Notes: generated by a model from the letters alone, not told the origin. A stretch of DNA of 64,000 nucleotides from Chordicoccus furentiruminis (GCF_019355395.1 NZ_CP048829.1:868001-932000); one strand, 5' to 3'; shown: positions 35,756-45,324, numbered from the stretch's first letter. Translations and numbers: made by a program.

Positions 35756-36745
35756 TTATGCCAGCGGTTCAGCGGCACCTGACGCGGACGAATCAGTTCC
35801 GGACTCGCCCAGCGTGGCCGCAAGGAACGTTCCTGTCTCTTGGATGGCATCTTTCAGACTGTGCCGGTCGTCTTCCGAAAACACGTTAAAGGTATGATCC
35901 ATGCCCTCGATCGGATAAAGAACCGACGCCTTGTTCTGATTCGTCTCGCAGATTCGCTTGGACCAGACCGGATCAACATCCTTGTCCTCTGTCCCGTAAA
36001 TCGCGCAGACAGGTCCTTCAAAAGCAGAAAACACCTTCAGAACATCCGTGTTCTTCACGTCCTCGCACCACTGAAGCGATACTTCCGACGGATCGCGGAA
36101 ATCATATTCCATGGTGAAATACCCGTTCTGCTTTGCTTCCGCATAGTTCTCATCGCTGAGCATGTCAGACAGATCCGGCGCGCCGGCCCATGTCACTACG
36201 CTCTCCCAGTCGTCCGGATGCTCACCTGCCGCCAGCAGGGCATCTGTACCGCCCTGAGACCATCCCATGACAGCAAAATCGCGGATGCCGTACTGATCCG
36301 CAAGATACTGCCTCGCAGTCATCGCGTCACTCACAGCAGACGTGAAGTCATACAGCTTGTCGTCAGCCTTGGAATCGCCATAACCGGGGAAATCGATGCG
36401 GACTGTCGCGACGCCGAACTGTTCCGCGAGGATCGGAGCGGCTGTCTTATATCCGTCTCCGGCCTCATTCTTCGTGGACCCCGTGCCGTGAAGCATCACA
36501 ACCGCACCCCTCACATCTCCCTTCGGCATACCGATGATCGCCGGAATCTCATATTTTTCCGACGGAATCATCACATACGATTCCTCATAATCGGCGGTCG
36601 ACGGGTTCAGTTCGTCACTGATGCCGGATTCCGTGCTCTCGGTCGCTTCCGCACTCTCCGCCGCAGAATCATCCGCCCAGGCGGATACGTTCATCGTCAC
36701 GGCAAGGCCTGCTGCCAGCGCAAAGCAAATCACTTTTTTCATCAT
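35756..36745 (-). CDS. Secreted alpha/beta hydrolase
   Basis: 329 residues. The signal peptide MMKKVICFALAAGLAVTMNV ends near SAWA, followed by a Ser/Glu-rich spacer to about residue 45. The hydrolase domain has the oxyanion region VVMLHGTGSTKNEAG, the nucleophile elbow VMGWSQGGTDALL near 170, an Asp in IYGTEDKDVDP and the catalytic His in EGMDHTFNVF. It resembles acylaminopeptidase/esterase-type enzymes; substrate unknown. The start is set by AGGAGGGACAGG. It has its own promoter and terminator. Confidence 0.87.
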   Translation of the reverse strand: MMKKVICFALAAGLAVTMNVSAWADDSAAESAEATESTESGISDELNPSTADYEESYVMIPSEKYEIPAIIGMPKGDVRGAVVMLHGTGSTKNEAGDGYKTAAPILAEQFGVATVRIDFPGYGDSKADDKLYDFTSAVSDAMTARQYLADQYGIRDFAVMGWSQGGTDALLAAGEHPDDWESVVTWAGAPDLSDMLSDENYAEAKQNGYFTMEYDFRDPSEVSLQWCEDVKNTDVLKVFSAFEGPVCAIYGTEDKDVDPVWSKRICETNQNKASVLYPIEGMDHTFNVFSEDDRHSLKDAIQETGTFLAATLGESGTDSSASGAAEPLA

Positions 36746-36759
36746 CCTGTCCCTCCTTT

Positions 36760-36894
36760 GCATGAGATCCGGCGCCGGGCATCGCTTCTGTTCCGCGCCC
36801 TTGGCTGTGTCGTATCGTTTTTATTATACACGTGTACAGACAAGCATGAAAATCACTTTCATACAAACATCGGACCGGAGATATCAAAGTGCCC
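36760..36894 (-). promoter_or_regulatory. Promoter region of the hydrolase, duplicated at 50940-51080
   Basis: Minus strand carries GTATAAT (-10 near 36820-36830) and, upstream, an inverted repeat ATGAAAGTGATTTTCAT (36845-36865 region). About 150 bases are closely similar to 50940-51080, including the ribosome-site region. Upstream both copies run into the end of a DUF2200-type gene. Confidence 0.55.
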
Positions 36895-37008
36895 TCACGG
36901 TCTTCTACTCATGATCTTCTCAGTCCATCTGCCCTTTCTCTCCGCTTTCTTCACGAGCAGATCGTAGATCTTCGCAAACTTCATAGCAAAAACCTTTTCA
37001 TTTTCCAT
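36895..37008 (-). pseudogene. DUF2200-family gene with internal deletion
   Basis: A 37-residue frame starts MENEKVFAMKFAKIYDLLVK and ends TEKIMSRRP. The first 28 residues match the N-terminus of DUF2200 proteins (about 115 residues) and the last 9 match their C-terminus, so the middle has been lost in frame. The 3' end is shared with the fragment at 51081. Confidence 0.6.
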
Positions 37009-37028
37009 GGCTCATTCTTTCTCCGCCG

Positions 37029-37511
37029 TCATTTTTCATGAACCCGCTTTCCCGTCATCCGGTCGATGGTCATCACAAGAACATTTGCCTTCTCTCCGGA
37101 CTTCACGACCTCTTCCTCCGCCTCTTCCGCAGTCGGATAAAACTTCAGGGCGAGCTTCCGGCAGATATCCAGCGCCCTGCCGCGATCCTCAACTGCCTCA
37201 ATGCGGCCCAGACAAACGACGCTCCGAATCGTCAGCGCCCAGTCTCCTTCTCTTCTGTACCCTTCATCCATCGCCGTGAAGCAGACCTGATTGCTGCTCT
37301 TCATCAGATCGATTTTCAGTCCCTGCTTCGCGCCATGGAAATACAGCCGGCCGTCCTCCTCGTTGTAGAGCTGGTTCAGAGGAATTGCGTAAGGATATCC
37401 GTTTTCGCCATGAAACGCGAGGATGCCTCTCGGCGCCTTTTTCAATATGTCAATGCATTCCGACTCGGTTATTTCCTGTTTGAATCTTCTCATCCTGCGA
37501 AATTCATCCAT
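37029..37511 (-). CDS. Pyridoxamine 5'-phosphate oxidase-like (FMN-binding) protein
   Basis: 160 residues from ATG 37511. Typical family features are the start MRRFKQEITESECIDILKKA, GILAFHGENGYPYAIPLNQL, the strand RLYFHGAKQGLKIDL, and SNQVCFTAMDEG. Such proteins bind FMN or heme and often sit next to nitroimidazole-resistance functions. Real substrate unknown. The upstream ATG at 37532 is less likely since the purine-rich site GGAGAG lies between. Confidence 0.85.
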   Translation of the reverse strand: MDEFRRMRRFKQEITESECIDILKKAPRGILAFHGENGYPYAIPLNQLYNEEDGRLYFHGAKQGLKIDLMKSSNQVCFTAMDEGYRREGDWALTIRSVVCLGRIEAVEDRGRALDICRKLALKFYPTAEEAEEEVVKSGEKANVLVMTIDRMTGKRVHEK

Positions 37512-37560
37512 CTCAAAATCTCTCCTTTTCATCGTTCAGTCAGCTGTATCAGGTCACGGA

Positions 37561-38107
37561 TCAGTTTCTTTTATCAATCGCAGCACCATTCCCATGTAGC
37601 CAAGAACCGGATACATGAAACTGATCAGCTTTTTGAATCCTCCGAAACTGCAAAGATATCCTGCAGCCGTTACGGAGATCATCATCACTCTCATTCTCTT
37701 TCTGTTTCCTCCGGAAAACCTTCTTGCTATGGCAATAATAAAGGGAAAAAGCCGTATTGAAAATCAAGGCAAAAATCGTAAGTGCATAAACGAACGCCAG
37801 TGCAGGGTGAATATCATTTACGACCGCAAGCATCGGCATATCCGAATCTTTGACCGCCTCAATGTGCGCGAACAGAGAAAACGATGCAGCAAGAACAATC
37901 ATTCCAATCATGAGTCCGCCAAGAAGCCCGCCCATTATCCATATGATAAGCGCAAAGCTCTGCAATCCAAGCAGCGTACCTGTTCATGGAAAAAACCGAT
38001 GCGATACCTCCGTCGACAGCGGCTTCTGGCATCTTACGGGCAAAGCTCTCCCCTTCTTCCTCAAAATATTTTAGCATCTTTGCCGCAAAGAAGAAACCTG
38101 TCTGCAA
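37561..38107 (-). pseudogene. YkvI-like membrane transporter remnant, frameshifted
   Basis: Three frames join. Upstream (about 37970-38107) reads FAAKMLKYFEEEGESFARKM. The middle (37700-37965) has hydrophobic helices and DIHPALAFVYALTIFALIF. A third frame at 37561-37690 reads MMISVTAAGYLCSFGGFKKL then ISFMYPVLGYMGMVLRLIKE, a plausible transporter end. The N-terminal half is missing. I assign it to the YkvI-type membrane family with moderate confidence. Confidence 0.5.
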
Positions 38108-38190
38108 ATGTCGGCACGAATCCGTCTGTCGTATAGTGAATCGTGGTTCCCGTTTCTGACGTCACAGTAAGATTCTTATTTTCCCGGACG
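38059..38190 (-). pseudogene. Fragment of a chitobiase-C-like (CHB_HEX_C) domain
   Basis: A short minus-strand frame reads LTVTSETGTTIHYTTDGFVP, matching the repeated domain ITYTTDGxxPT of surface glycosidases. It begins just after a stop and ends in the YkvI-like remnant. It is a leftover piece with no start. Confidence 0.4.
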
Positions 38191-38519
38191 GAGTCTTCGT
38201 GTGCCAGAATCTGTTATCAGTTCTATCATTTCCAGCTCTATATCTGCCTCTGTCCGGCAGAGTCAAAAGACACATTGTTCACATGCTCATTCTCTGAAGC
38301 AGACGTCAACAAGCGCCCTCCCGCCAAGCTGCAAAAGCGCCTTCCGTTTTCAGACAATCGGGGTTATGCTATCGTAAAGAGCGGAAAAAACATAAGACGA
38401 AGCGTAACACCGTATGGTTCGGCGCAGCCATGCACCTCGCGAAAAGAAGAGGAAAGAATCAGACTGCATCGGCGGACGAAAATAGCCGCTCTTAAATAAA
38501 ACAGCAGAGGGGTATTGCG
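38191..38519. other. Intergenic region upstream of the GPH transporter
   Basis: No gene supported on either strand. A CAGAGGGG ribosome site lies at the right end for the transporter. No clear promoter was found. Confidence 0.4.
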
Positions 38520-40121
38520 ATGAACAGAAAGACGTATCCGGTTCCGGCTCCGATGACGGAGGAAGAGCATCAAAAGGCAATGAAGCGCAACCTCCGGGCC
38601 TATCCCGTCGGAACGGTCGGGCGGGATATGATCTACCAGCTCTTCACGAACTACATTCTGACGTTCGCACTCTTTACGCGCGAGCTCTCCGCCTCCCAGC
38701 TCGCCGCGATCACCGGCATCATGATCGGCGCCCGGATCTTCGACGCATTCAACGATCCGATCATGGGAAATATCATCGAGAGTACGCGCACCCGCTGGGG
38801 CAAGTTCAAGCCCTGGCTGCTCGCCGGGATTCTCTCGACCTCGCTGGTCGTCATGTACATCTTCAACACAGAGCTTACCGGATGGCCGTTCATCGCCGCC
38901 TTCGGCATCTGCTATTTTCTCTATAGCATCACCTACACGATGCACGACATCTCCTACTGGGGCATGGCGCCCTCACTCGGCCGCGACGCCGACTCCCGGA
39001 ATCAGTTCACGGCGCGCGCGACCTTCTTCGCCGGCATCGGCGCGACGCTGGCAACCGTTGCCATACCCGCTCTGACCGCCGGCAGCGGCACCATCGGCGG
39101 CAATGCCCAGACAGCCTACGGCATCCTGGCCATCGCCGTCTGCGTGTTTGCGCCGCTCTGCCTGTGCGTGACCATCTTCGGCGTAAAGGAGGATCTGTCC
39201 TATCAGGCGGAGGAGCGCCCGAAGGTGAGCTTCCGCACGATCCTCACGACGATCTTCGGCAACCGCCAGCTCGTAATCGCGGCCCTCATCTTCCTGCTCC
39301 AGCAAATCGGCAGCCAGATCATAATGGGCGGCGTCGGCTCGACCTATATCTATTTTGAATTCGGCTACAACGGCGGACTTTATTCTGTCTTCACCATCGT
39401 CGGCATGGCCGCGACCGCCGTTCTGATGATCGGCTATCCCGCCATCTCCCGCAAAATCGACCGCAAGCCGCTGATGGCCGTCATGATGATCGTCTCCTCC
39501 GTCGGATACGTCCTGCTGCTCGTATCCGGTCTTTTCCTGCCCGCGGCGTCGACCGCCAAATTTGCCGGCATCACCGTCGGATACATGCTCTCGAATTTCG
39601 GCTCCTACTGCTTCTATCTCGTGATGATGATCTCGATCTTCAACACGGTCGAATACAATGAGCTGACACGCGGCTTCCGCGGTGAGGGTATCATCACGTC
39701 ACTGAGACCTTTCATCACCAAGGTGGCGTCGGCTGTCATCGCCGGCATCACAACACTCACCTACGTCTCATGCGGCGTGCTGCATTACACGAACCGGATT
39801 TCCGCCTGCGAGCAGCAGGCCAATCAGGGTAAAATCGGCGTCGCCGCGAAGACCGCCTCCATCGACGCGGTGATCCGCGAGGTCGGAAGCGGACAGAAAA
39901 CCGGTCTGCTGCTGGTGATGTCCGTCGTACCGTTCCTCTTTATGCTGCTCGCCTGTGTGCTTTATGAAAAGAAATACCGCCTCGACGAGGCGACCTACCG
40001 CCAGATCTGCGATGTCATCGAAAAACGCAGGGCAGGAGCGGAAGCGGAGGGCCTGACAGAGGCGGAATACATCAGAAAATACGGAAACGGAGCGGAACAA
40101 ATCCCGGGGCTGCGGCCGTGA
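38520..40121 (+). CDS. GPH-family (MFS) sugar:cation symporter
   Basis: 533 residues, about twelve helices. Family marks are RAYPVGTVGRDMIYQLFTNY at the start, MIGARIFDAFNDPIMGNIIE with RTRWGKFKPWLL (the glycoside-pentoside-hexuronide signature) near 80, and an internal NTVEYNELTRGFRGEGIITS. It likely co-imports a glycoside, pentoside or hexuronide with a cation. The family often carries a C-terminal cytosolic tail as seen here. Substrate cannot be inferred; no glycosidase is adjacent. Confidence 0.9.
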   Translation: MNRKTYPVPAPMTEEEHQKAMKRNLRAYPVGTVGRDMIYQLFTNYILTFALFTRELSASQLAAITGIMIGARIFDAFNDPIMGNIIESTRTRWGKFKPWLLAGILSTSLVVMYIFNTELTGWPFIAAFGICYFLYSITYTMHDISYWGMAPSLGRDADSRNQFTARATFFAGIGATLATVAIPALTAGSGTIGGNAQTAYGILAIAVCVFAPLCLCVTIFGVKEDLSYQAEERPKVSFRTILTTIFGNRQLVIAALIFLLQQIGSQIIMGGVGSTYIYFEFGYNGGLYSVFTIVGMAATAVLMIGYPAISRKIDRKPLMAVMMIVSSVGYVLLLVSGLFLPAASTAKFAGITVGYMLSNFGSYCFYLVMMISIFNTVEYNELTRGFRGEGIITSLRPFITKVASAVIAGITTLTYVSCGVLHYTNRISACEQQANQGKIGVAAKTASIDAVIREVGSGQKTGLLLVMSVVPFLFMLLACVLYEKKYRLDEATYRQICDVIEKRRAGAEAEGLTEAEYIRKYGNGAEQIPGLRP

Positions 40122-40128
40122 CCCGAAC

Positions 40129-40162
40129 TGCGCGGCCGTCACCTCCCCGTCACGGCCGCGCA
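40129..40162. terminator. Bidirectional hairpin between convergent genes
   Basis: An 11-bp GC stem (TGCGCGGCCGT and complement) with a 12-base loop lies between the ends of the transporter and GNAT genes. No T-run follows on either side, so efficiency is uncertain. Confidence 0.5.
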
Positions 40163-40166
40163 TCAT

Positions 40167-40643
40167 TCACTTCAGGATATACTCCATCCGCCGTTCCTTG
40201 GTCTTCATTCCCATCTTCTCATAGAACTTTTCCGCGGCCGTATTGCCTTCCCACACATTGAGCTGCACCTCATAGCAGCCCAGACGCTTCGCCTCTTCCT
40301 TCACAAAGGCGAAAAGGCTCTCCCCGACATGCTGCCCCCTTGTTTTCTCATCGACACACAGGTCATCGATGAACAGCGACCGGAACGGCACCATGTTGTT
40401 GGAAAATGGCTGCTCCCGCAGCTGGCAGAACGCGTACCCCACGCACACATCCCTTTCATCCGCCGCGACATAGATCGGATTTTCATCATCCCGGACCATC
40501 TCCCGGAGCTCATCGTCCGTGTACTTTGTCGTCCCGGGAATAAAAATATCCGGCCGGATCCCCGCATGAATCTGCAGCACCTGCTCCAGCAGTACATGCA
40601 GCCGCGGAATATCCTTCTCTGATGCTCTTCTGATCTGTATCAT
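40167..40643 (-). CDS. GNAT-family N-acetyltransferase
   Basis: 158 residues. Acetyl-CoA-binding motif A is LCVDEKTRGQHVGESLFAFV (Q/R-x2-G-x-G/S type) near residue 94, and the C-terminal motif is NVWEGNTAAEKFYEKMGMK. The N-terminus IQIRRASEKDIPRLHVLLEQ is typical. Target unknown. AGGAGAATCGGG precedes the start. Confidence 0.88.
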   Translation of the reverse strand: MIQIRRASEKDIPRLHVLLEQVLQIHAGIRPDIFIPGTTKYTDDELREMVRDDENPIYVAADERDVCVGYAFCQLREQPFSNNMVPFRSLFIDDLCVDEKTRGQHVGESLFAFVKEEAKRLGCYEVQLNVWEGNTAAEKFYEKMGMKTKERRMEYILK

Positions 40644-40688
40644 CCCGATTCTCCTCTCCTGTTCTGTGCGTCTTTGATACGCTGCAGA

Positions 40689-41711
40689 TCACTCGCTGAT
40701 CAGCCCTTCTTCCAGTACGCTGACAAACCGTTCAAGCCCTTCACGGTCTGCGCTGCGGAACCGGTTCAGCACCGGACTGTCAACATCCAGTACGCCATAC
40801 AATCGGCCGTCCAAATGGACTGGAATAACAATCTCGGACCGTGAATCACGATCACAGGCAATATGTCCCGCGAATTCATGAATATTCTCCACAACGACTG
40901 TCCGGTCTTTCTCCGCCGCCGCTCCGCACACGCCCCTTCCGCGCGGAATCCGGACACAGGCCGTTTTTCCCTGGAACGGCCCGAGCATCAGCTCGTCTCC
41001 ACTGGCCATATAGAAACCGGCCCAGTTGAGCTTCGGCAGTGTCTGATACAGAAGCGCAGACGCATTGGAGAGGATCGTCACATCCGAAGCGACGCCTTCC
41101 ATCAGACTCTGAAGCCGTCGGCAGAGCAGATCATAATCCGCTCGGCAGTCCGGAACAATCCCATCAAACTGATACTCCACGACTTCCGCATTCTTAATGC
41201 CAAAGGCCGCGAACTCTTCATTGCTCATGTCCCGGAAATACGACTCGATCATGCGGCTGATGCCATTGTGCGCGACCAGCAGATAAGTCTTCTCCGGTTC
41301 TTTCCGTATATCATCGATCAGGTTGTAAATCCGCTGCGCCAGCCTCATCATGGATTCTCCGCCGCCATAAGAATCAACGAAGTTCTCCTTGGCTTTGGCA
41401 AATTCCGCGCCATTCCTCGCCGTTCCCTCCCATTTACCGAAGTTCTGCTCCGTGAGGCGCGGCTCGGCTTGTACCGGCACTTGGATGATCCTGGAAATCT
41501 CCACAGCGGTATCATAAGCACGGGACAATGGAGAGGTGAGGATCTCATCGATATGGATTTCCCCGTGATCGATCTTATCCCTGAGAATCCGTCCGGTCAC
41601 TCTTGCCTGTTCATGTCCCTTGTCAGTCAGCGGGCTGTCTGTCGCTCCGCATATTTTATTTTCCACGTTCCAGACGGTCTGCCCGTGCCGGACAAAATAA
41701 AAGTGAGACAT
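40689..41711 (-). CDS. Fusion: histidine phosphatase plus free-methionine-R-sulfoxide reductase (GAF)
   Basis: 340 residues. The N-terminal half (1 to about 185) is a phosphoglycerate-mutase-like phosphatase with FVRHGQTVWN, EQNFGKWEG and VAHNGISRM. The C-terminal half (about 190-340) is an fRMsr-type GAF domain with LNWAGFYMASGDELMLGPFQ, the catalytic cysteines in ACVRIPRGRGVCGAAA and HIACDRDSRSEIV, and VLDVDSP. fRMsr reduces free Met-R-sulfoxide. The two enzymes are normally separate. The start at 41711 follows GAGGTGAAT. Part of the GAF region is duplicated at about 51297-51448. Confidence 0.87.
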   Translation of the reverse strand: MSHFYFVRHGQTVWNVENKICGATDSPLTDKGHEQARVTGRILRDKIDHGEIHIDEILTSPLSRAYDTAVEISRIIQVPVQAEPRLTEQNFGKWEGTARNGAEFAKAKENFVDSYGGGESMMRLAQRIYNLIDDIRKEPEKTYLLVAHNGISRMIESYFRDMSNEEFAAFGIKNAEVVEYQFDGIVPDCRADYDLLCRRLQSLMEGVASDVTILSNASALLYQTLPKLNWAGFYMASGDELMLGPFQGKTACVRIPRGRGVCGAAAEKDRTVVVENIHEFAGHIACDRDSRSEIVIPVHLDGRLYGVLDVDSPVLNRFRSADREGLERFVSVLEEGLISE

Positions 41712-41836
41712 ATTCACCTCATTTCCTCTCTTCGCCTCTCCCGGAGCGGATCGGTTTGGCATTTCATCATGCCTCCTGCGGATGCCTCTCCAGTCACTCC
41801 ATACTATCCAGACTTTCGTGCAGCGGCTTTCCGTCA

Positions 41837-42270
41837 CGGTGATCACTTCGTTTGTGTCTGAGATATGTCATATTATTGCTCACCCACTGTGATAATTGTC
41901 TTACCTTTGGACTTCCCCTGCTTCACCTTGGTAAGCGCCTTGTTGATCTCCTCTAAATCATAAACGGTATCAATCGATGTTTCCAGTGGATGTTCCTTAT
42001 CAAACAGCCTGCCGATCCTGTCTAACTGGCTGCCATCCTCGTGCACGAACAGGAAGTCATAGGTCTGTTTTTTCGCTGCCGCCATACGGTCATATTGACT
42101 GCCTGCCAGCTGGAAGAGAAGCCGCTTGAATAGCGGCATGCCGTTTCTTCTGGCGAATCGTCCGTTCGGCAGTCCGCGCAGGGAAACCAGGTTTCCGCCT
42201 TCTTTCAGCACCCTGAATTCATTCGGAAGCTCGCGATCGCCCAGCGTATCCAGGACATGATCCACATCAG
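41837..42270. repeat. Duplicated segment A (partner 51571-52005)
   Basis: About 434 bases are nearly identical to 51571-52005, with only a few substitutions. The copy covers a short upstream region and the last 130 or so codons of a quinone oxidoreductase gene. It stops abruptly at ...CACATCAGAG, after which the sequences diverge. Confidence 0.9.
41873..42270 (-). pseudogene. C-terminal fragment of a zinc-type alcohol dehydrogenase/quinone oxidoreductase
   Basis: The frame reads DVDHVLDTLGDRELPNEFRV to KQGKSKGKTIITVGEQ, identical in frame to the end of the gene at 51609. The N-terminal two thirds are missing. At 42270 it abuts a radical-SAM remnant in the opposite direction, so it is a duplicated fragment and not functional. 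Confidence 0.9.
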
Positions 42271-42276
42271 AGCCAC

Positions 42277-42507
42277 GTGGAGGTGACAACACTCATCATC
42301 CCGGGGAAAAATGATACGGATGAGGAAATCGGAAAGATCGCCAGGTGGCTTGCTTCTCTTCCGTCGAAGGAGCCGATCGCGCTTCATATCACCCGGTATT
42401 TTCCGAGATGGAAGCTCAAGACGCCTGCTACGGATGTGCAGAAGGTTTACCACCTTGCGGATGTAGCGCGTGCGTATCTTCCCCATGTCTTCGTCGGGAA
42501 CTGCTGA
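42277..42507 (+). pseudogene. C-terminal fragment of an AmmeMemoRadiSam-type radical SAM enzyme
   Basis: 76 codons. EVTTLIIPGKNDTDEEIGKI, then SKEPIALHITRYFPRWKL and the end YLPHVFVGNC, match the last part of pyruvate-formate-lyase-activase-like radical SAM enzymes. The Fe-S-binding N-terminus is absent. The truncation is at the junction with duplicated segment A. Confidence 0.7.
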
Positions 42508-42632
42508 GGGAGATGATCTCAGAACGAACGGATCAGACCTCCGATTCCTTTTTCTTCAAAAATCTGTTTGTAAGGATCCGCCTCCTCACGGATCAGGTTG
42601 TCCAGTTCCCGCATGCCGAGAAGTTCGTTCAT

Positions 42633-42645
42633 GGTGCCTGGCACC
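42633..42645. repeat. GGTGCC-GGCACC palindrome (copy 1)
   Basis: Palindrome GGTGCCTGGCACC lies at the end of the DUF234 ATPase gene. A second copy, GGTGCCAGGCACC, lies at 50883-50895. Both sit at rearrangement edges. Confidence 0.5.
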
Positions 42646-44040
42646 TTATTTCCACGAGCAGATGGCAGCCATATCCACGAGCAGACAGTCAGAAGCCTTT
42701 TTCTTCACAGTATCAGTAAAGCCGGCTTTCGAAAAAAGCGCATAATGCGGCTTTCTTTTTCCCTGTATGATCGTGCATCTGTATTTCAGGGTTTCATATA
42801 CATCGTACGTAATCGGATCCGTCTTCCACTTACATTCTCCGGCCAGAATCTCGTTGTCATTCATAAACACAACATCGATATCCGTCTGTTCTTTTCTTTC
42901 CGGATCTGTGCCCCACCATTTTCCAAATTCTGTATAGAGTTCTTTAATGGTGCCATTCACCATCATACGCTCAATATACTGCAAGCTCACGGTTTCAAAC
43001 ACCTGCCCGAAAAAATCAGACAGATGCGGCTCGATAATGGAATCATATGCCCGCTCGCCCATTCCCATCTCAATCAGCGACAGTGTTTTCGGAATGAAAA
43101 GGAACCAGAAGCGGTACAAATTGTCCTTGAGTCTGTATGTCACTTTGCGCGTTGAACGTTCTCCGACCGGATGACATTTTTCGATCACATCGAGAGAGCT
43201 CAGATTAGAAAGATAGTTTGCCAGCATATTTCTCTCTTTCCCGACTTTATCCGCAATCTCATTCTGTCTTCCGGCGCCGCCTGCAATAGCAGCAATGATA
43301 TCATAATAGGCTGATGGATCCCTGAGTTCCTGCTTCAGAAGGTTCTGCGGCTCTTCCCGAAGATGTCCCCCGGGAGTCATAAACTCCGAAATGACGGCAT
43401 CGCGGAGACTGGTGAATTTTGAAAAGAAGTACAAGTATTGTGGTACCCCGCCGCAGACACCATATGCCAGAAGTTTTTCCTCATCTGACCATGACGGGAA
43501 AAACTGTATGCTCTCGTAATAGGAGAGTTCCTTCAATTTAAACTGGCATGTCCTTCTGCCATAAAGCGGACTCTGGTACCCCAGAACCTGCTTCTCCATA
43601 AAACTCATGGAAGAACCGCATAAAATCAAAAACAACTGAGAATCCTTCCATTTGCCATCTATAACTTTTTGAATGACAGAAGAGATCTCCGGCATTTTTT
43701 TTGCCAGATACGGATATTCGTCAATAACAAAAATGAACCTTTCCTCTGAGGCAGAGCCAATATAATCAAAAAGTGTTTCCCACGAAGGAAAAACAGCTCC
43801 CTTGGGCATTCCCGTATACTTCGTAACATCAAGGACTATTTTTGAGCATGCCTTCAGCTGCTCCTCAGGATTCTGCTCCGTAGCCATATAATAAGCAGCC
43901 CTTTTATCCCGGATGAACTGCCGGATCAAAGTTGTCTTGCCGATTCTGCGTCTCCCGTAAATAACCGGAAACTGAAAGCCGTTCATCGAATAATACCTGT
44001 TCAGATCCGCAAGCTCTCGTTCTCTTCCGATAAAATGCAT
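42646..44040 (-). CDS. Archaeal-type AAA ATPase with C-terminal DUF234 (PD-(D/E)xK-like) domain
   Basis: 464 residues from ATG 44040, chosen because GGAGG sits 8 bases upstream. MHFIGRERELADLNRYY precedes the Walker A PVIYGRRRIGKTTLIRQF near residue 30; Walker B is RFIFVIDEYPYLAKKM near 108, and a sensor is LFLILCGSSMSFM. A winged helix follows (NEIADKVGKERNMLANYLSN). The C-terminal DUF234 has DIDVVFMNDNEILAGECKWK, a PD-(D/E)xK nuclease pattern. Such proteins are scattered, horizontally moved genes of unknown role. AT-rich relative to the eut operon. Confidence 0.88.
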   Translation of the reverse strand: MHFIGRERELADLNRYYSMNGFQFPVIYGRRRIGKTTLIRQFIRDKRAAYYMATEQNPEEQLKACSKIVLDVTKYTGMPKGAVFPSWETLFDYIGSASEERFIFVIDEYPYLAKKMPEISSVIQKVIDGKWKDSQLFLILCGSSMSFMEKQVLGYQSPLYGRRTCQFKLKELSYYESIQFFPSWSDEEKLLAYGVCGGVPQYLYFFSKFTSLRDAVISEFMTPGGHLREEPQNLLKQELRDPSAYYDIIAAIAGGAGRQNEIADKVGKERNMLANYLSNLSSLDVIEKCHPVGERSTRKVTYRLKDNLYRFWFLFIPKTLSLIEMGMGERAYDSIIEPHLSDFFGQVFETVSLQYIERMMVNGTIKELYTEFGKWWGTDPERKEQTDIDVVFMNDNEILAGECKWKTDPITYDVYETLKYRCTIIQGKRKPHYALFSKAGFTDTVKKKASDCLLVDMAAICSWK

Positions 44041-44247
44041 CTGCCAATCCTCCATCCGAGCACAATAGTCAGTTTGTAAAATGTCTTTTTTAAAAATGAC
44101 ACATTACAAACTGACTCAATGATACCTCTGACAAACAAATTCAGCAATACTGACAACTCTCTTTTGTATTCTTTAAAAAGCGGAAAAGTGCAATAATGTC
44201 AGTAACAGCGATCGTGTCATCATATAGTCACAAAGCGAGGCTCTTTC

Positions 44248-45312
44248 ATGAAACCAAATACAAACACTTTCCTGACAAAAAAGCGAAACGCTACTGTCCG
44301 TTTCACATTTCTCTCATTTCTGACCGTCATCCTGATTTCATTTCTAGCGATACCGGTCCATACAAGGGCAGATGCATCTTCTGAAGACTCCTCTCCCGCC
44401 GCCCTGACCGCCCACGGCGCACTCTCCATCAGGGGCGGAAAGATTGTCGACCAGAACGGAGAGCCCTTCCAGCTGAAAGGCGTCAGCACACACGGCATCG
44501 CCTGGTTCCCGCAGTATGTGAATGAAAATGCATTCCACTTCATGCGGGACAACTGGGGCATCAATCTGGTGCGTCTTGCCATGTATACCGATGAAAACGG
44601 CGGCTACTGCACCGACGGGAATAAAGACGAACTGGAGTCGGTCATCGACAGGGGCGTTCAGGCGGCGACTGATCTCGGCATCTACTGCATCATCGACTGG
44701 CATGTGCTCCACGATCTCACGCCGGTAAAATACCAGTCGCAGGCTGAGGATTTCTTCGGCCGCATATCGCAGAAATATAAGGACAATGAAAACGTTCTCT
44801 ACGAGATCTGCAATGAACCGAACGGCGGGACCACCTGGCAGGAGGTGAAGTCATATGCAGAAGACATCATCCCCATCATCCGGAGAAATGCCCCTGACGC
44901 GCTGATTCTTGTCGGGACGCCGAACTGGTCGCAGAACGTGGACGAAGCGGCCGCCGATCCTCTCACTGATGTCACGAACGTCGCCTATACAATGCATTTC
45001 TACGCCGCGACGCACAAGGACGATCAGCGCCAGAAACTTGAAAATGCCGTGAGCGCCGGTCTTCCTGTCTTCATCTCCGAATTCAGCACCTGCGAAGCCT
45101 CCGGGGACGGAAAGGTCGACACCGAGTCGGCGGATGCCTGGAAAGATCTGATCAATCAATACAACCTGTCTTATGCGGACTGGAACCTCTCCAATAAGGA
45201 CGAAAGTTCTTCCATCCTGCTGCCTTCCTGCACGGGCACGGACGGGGGATGGACGGATGCAGATCTGTCCCAGACGGGACTTTATCTGAGGAGCATGCTT
45301 GCAGGAAAATAA
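44248..45312 (+). CDS. Secreted GH5-family endoglucanase (cellulase)
   Basis: 354 residues. A long N-terminal signal region (FTFLSFLTVILISFLAIPVH) leads to a GH5 barrel beginning GALSIRGGKIVDQNGEPFQL and KGVSTHGIAWFP. The acid/base Glu is in NVLYEICNEPNGG near residue 192, and the nucleophile Glu in GLPVFISEFSTCE near 277. Other family marks are CIIDWHVL and MHFYAATHK. It should cleave beta-1,4-glucan outside the cell. There is no carbohydrate-binding or anchoring module. Confidence 0.92.
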   Translation: MKPNTNTFLTKKRNATVRFTFLSFLTVILISFLAIPVHTRADASSEDSSPAALTAHGALSIRGGKIVDQNGEPFQLKGVSTHGIAWFPQYVNENAFHFMRDNWGINLVRLAMYTDENGGYCTDGNKDELESVIDRGVQAATDLGIYCIIDWHVLHDLTPVKYQSQAEDFFGRISQKYKDNENVLYEICNEPNGGTTWQEVKSYAEDIIPIIRRNAPDALILVGTPNWSQNVDEAAADPLTDVTNVAYTMHFYAATHKDDQRQKLENAVSAGLPVFISEFSTCEASGDGKVDTESADAWKDLINQYNLSYADWNLSNKDESSSILLPSCTGTDGGWTDADLSQTGLYLRSMLAGK

Positions 45313-45324
45313 AAAATCGGGACT

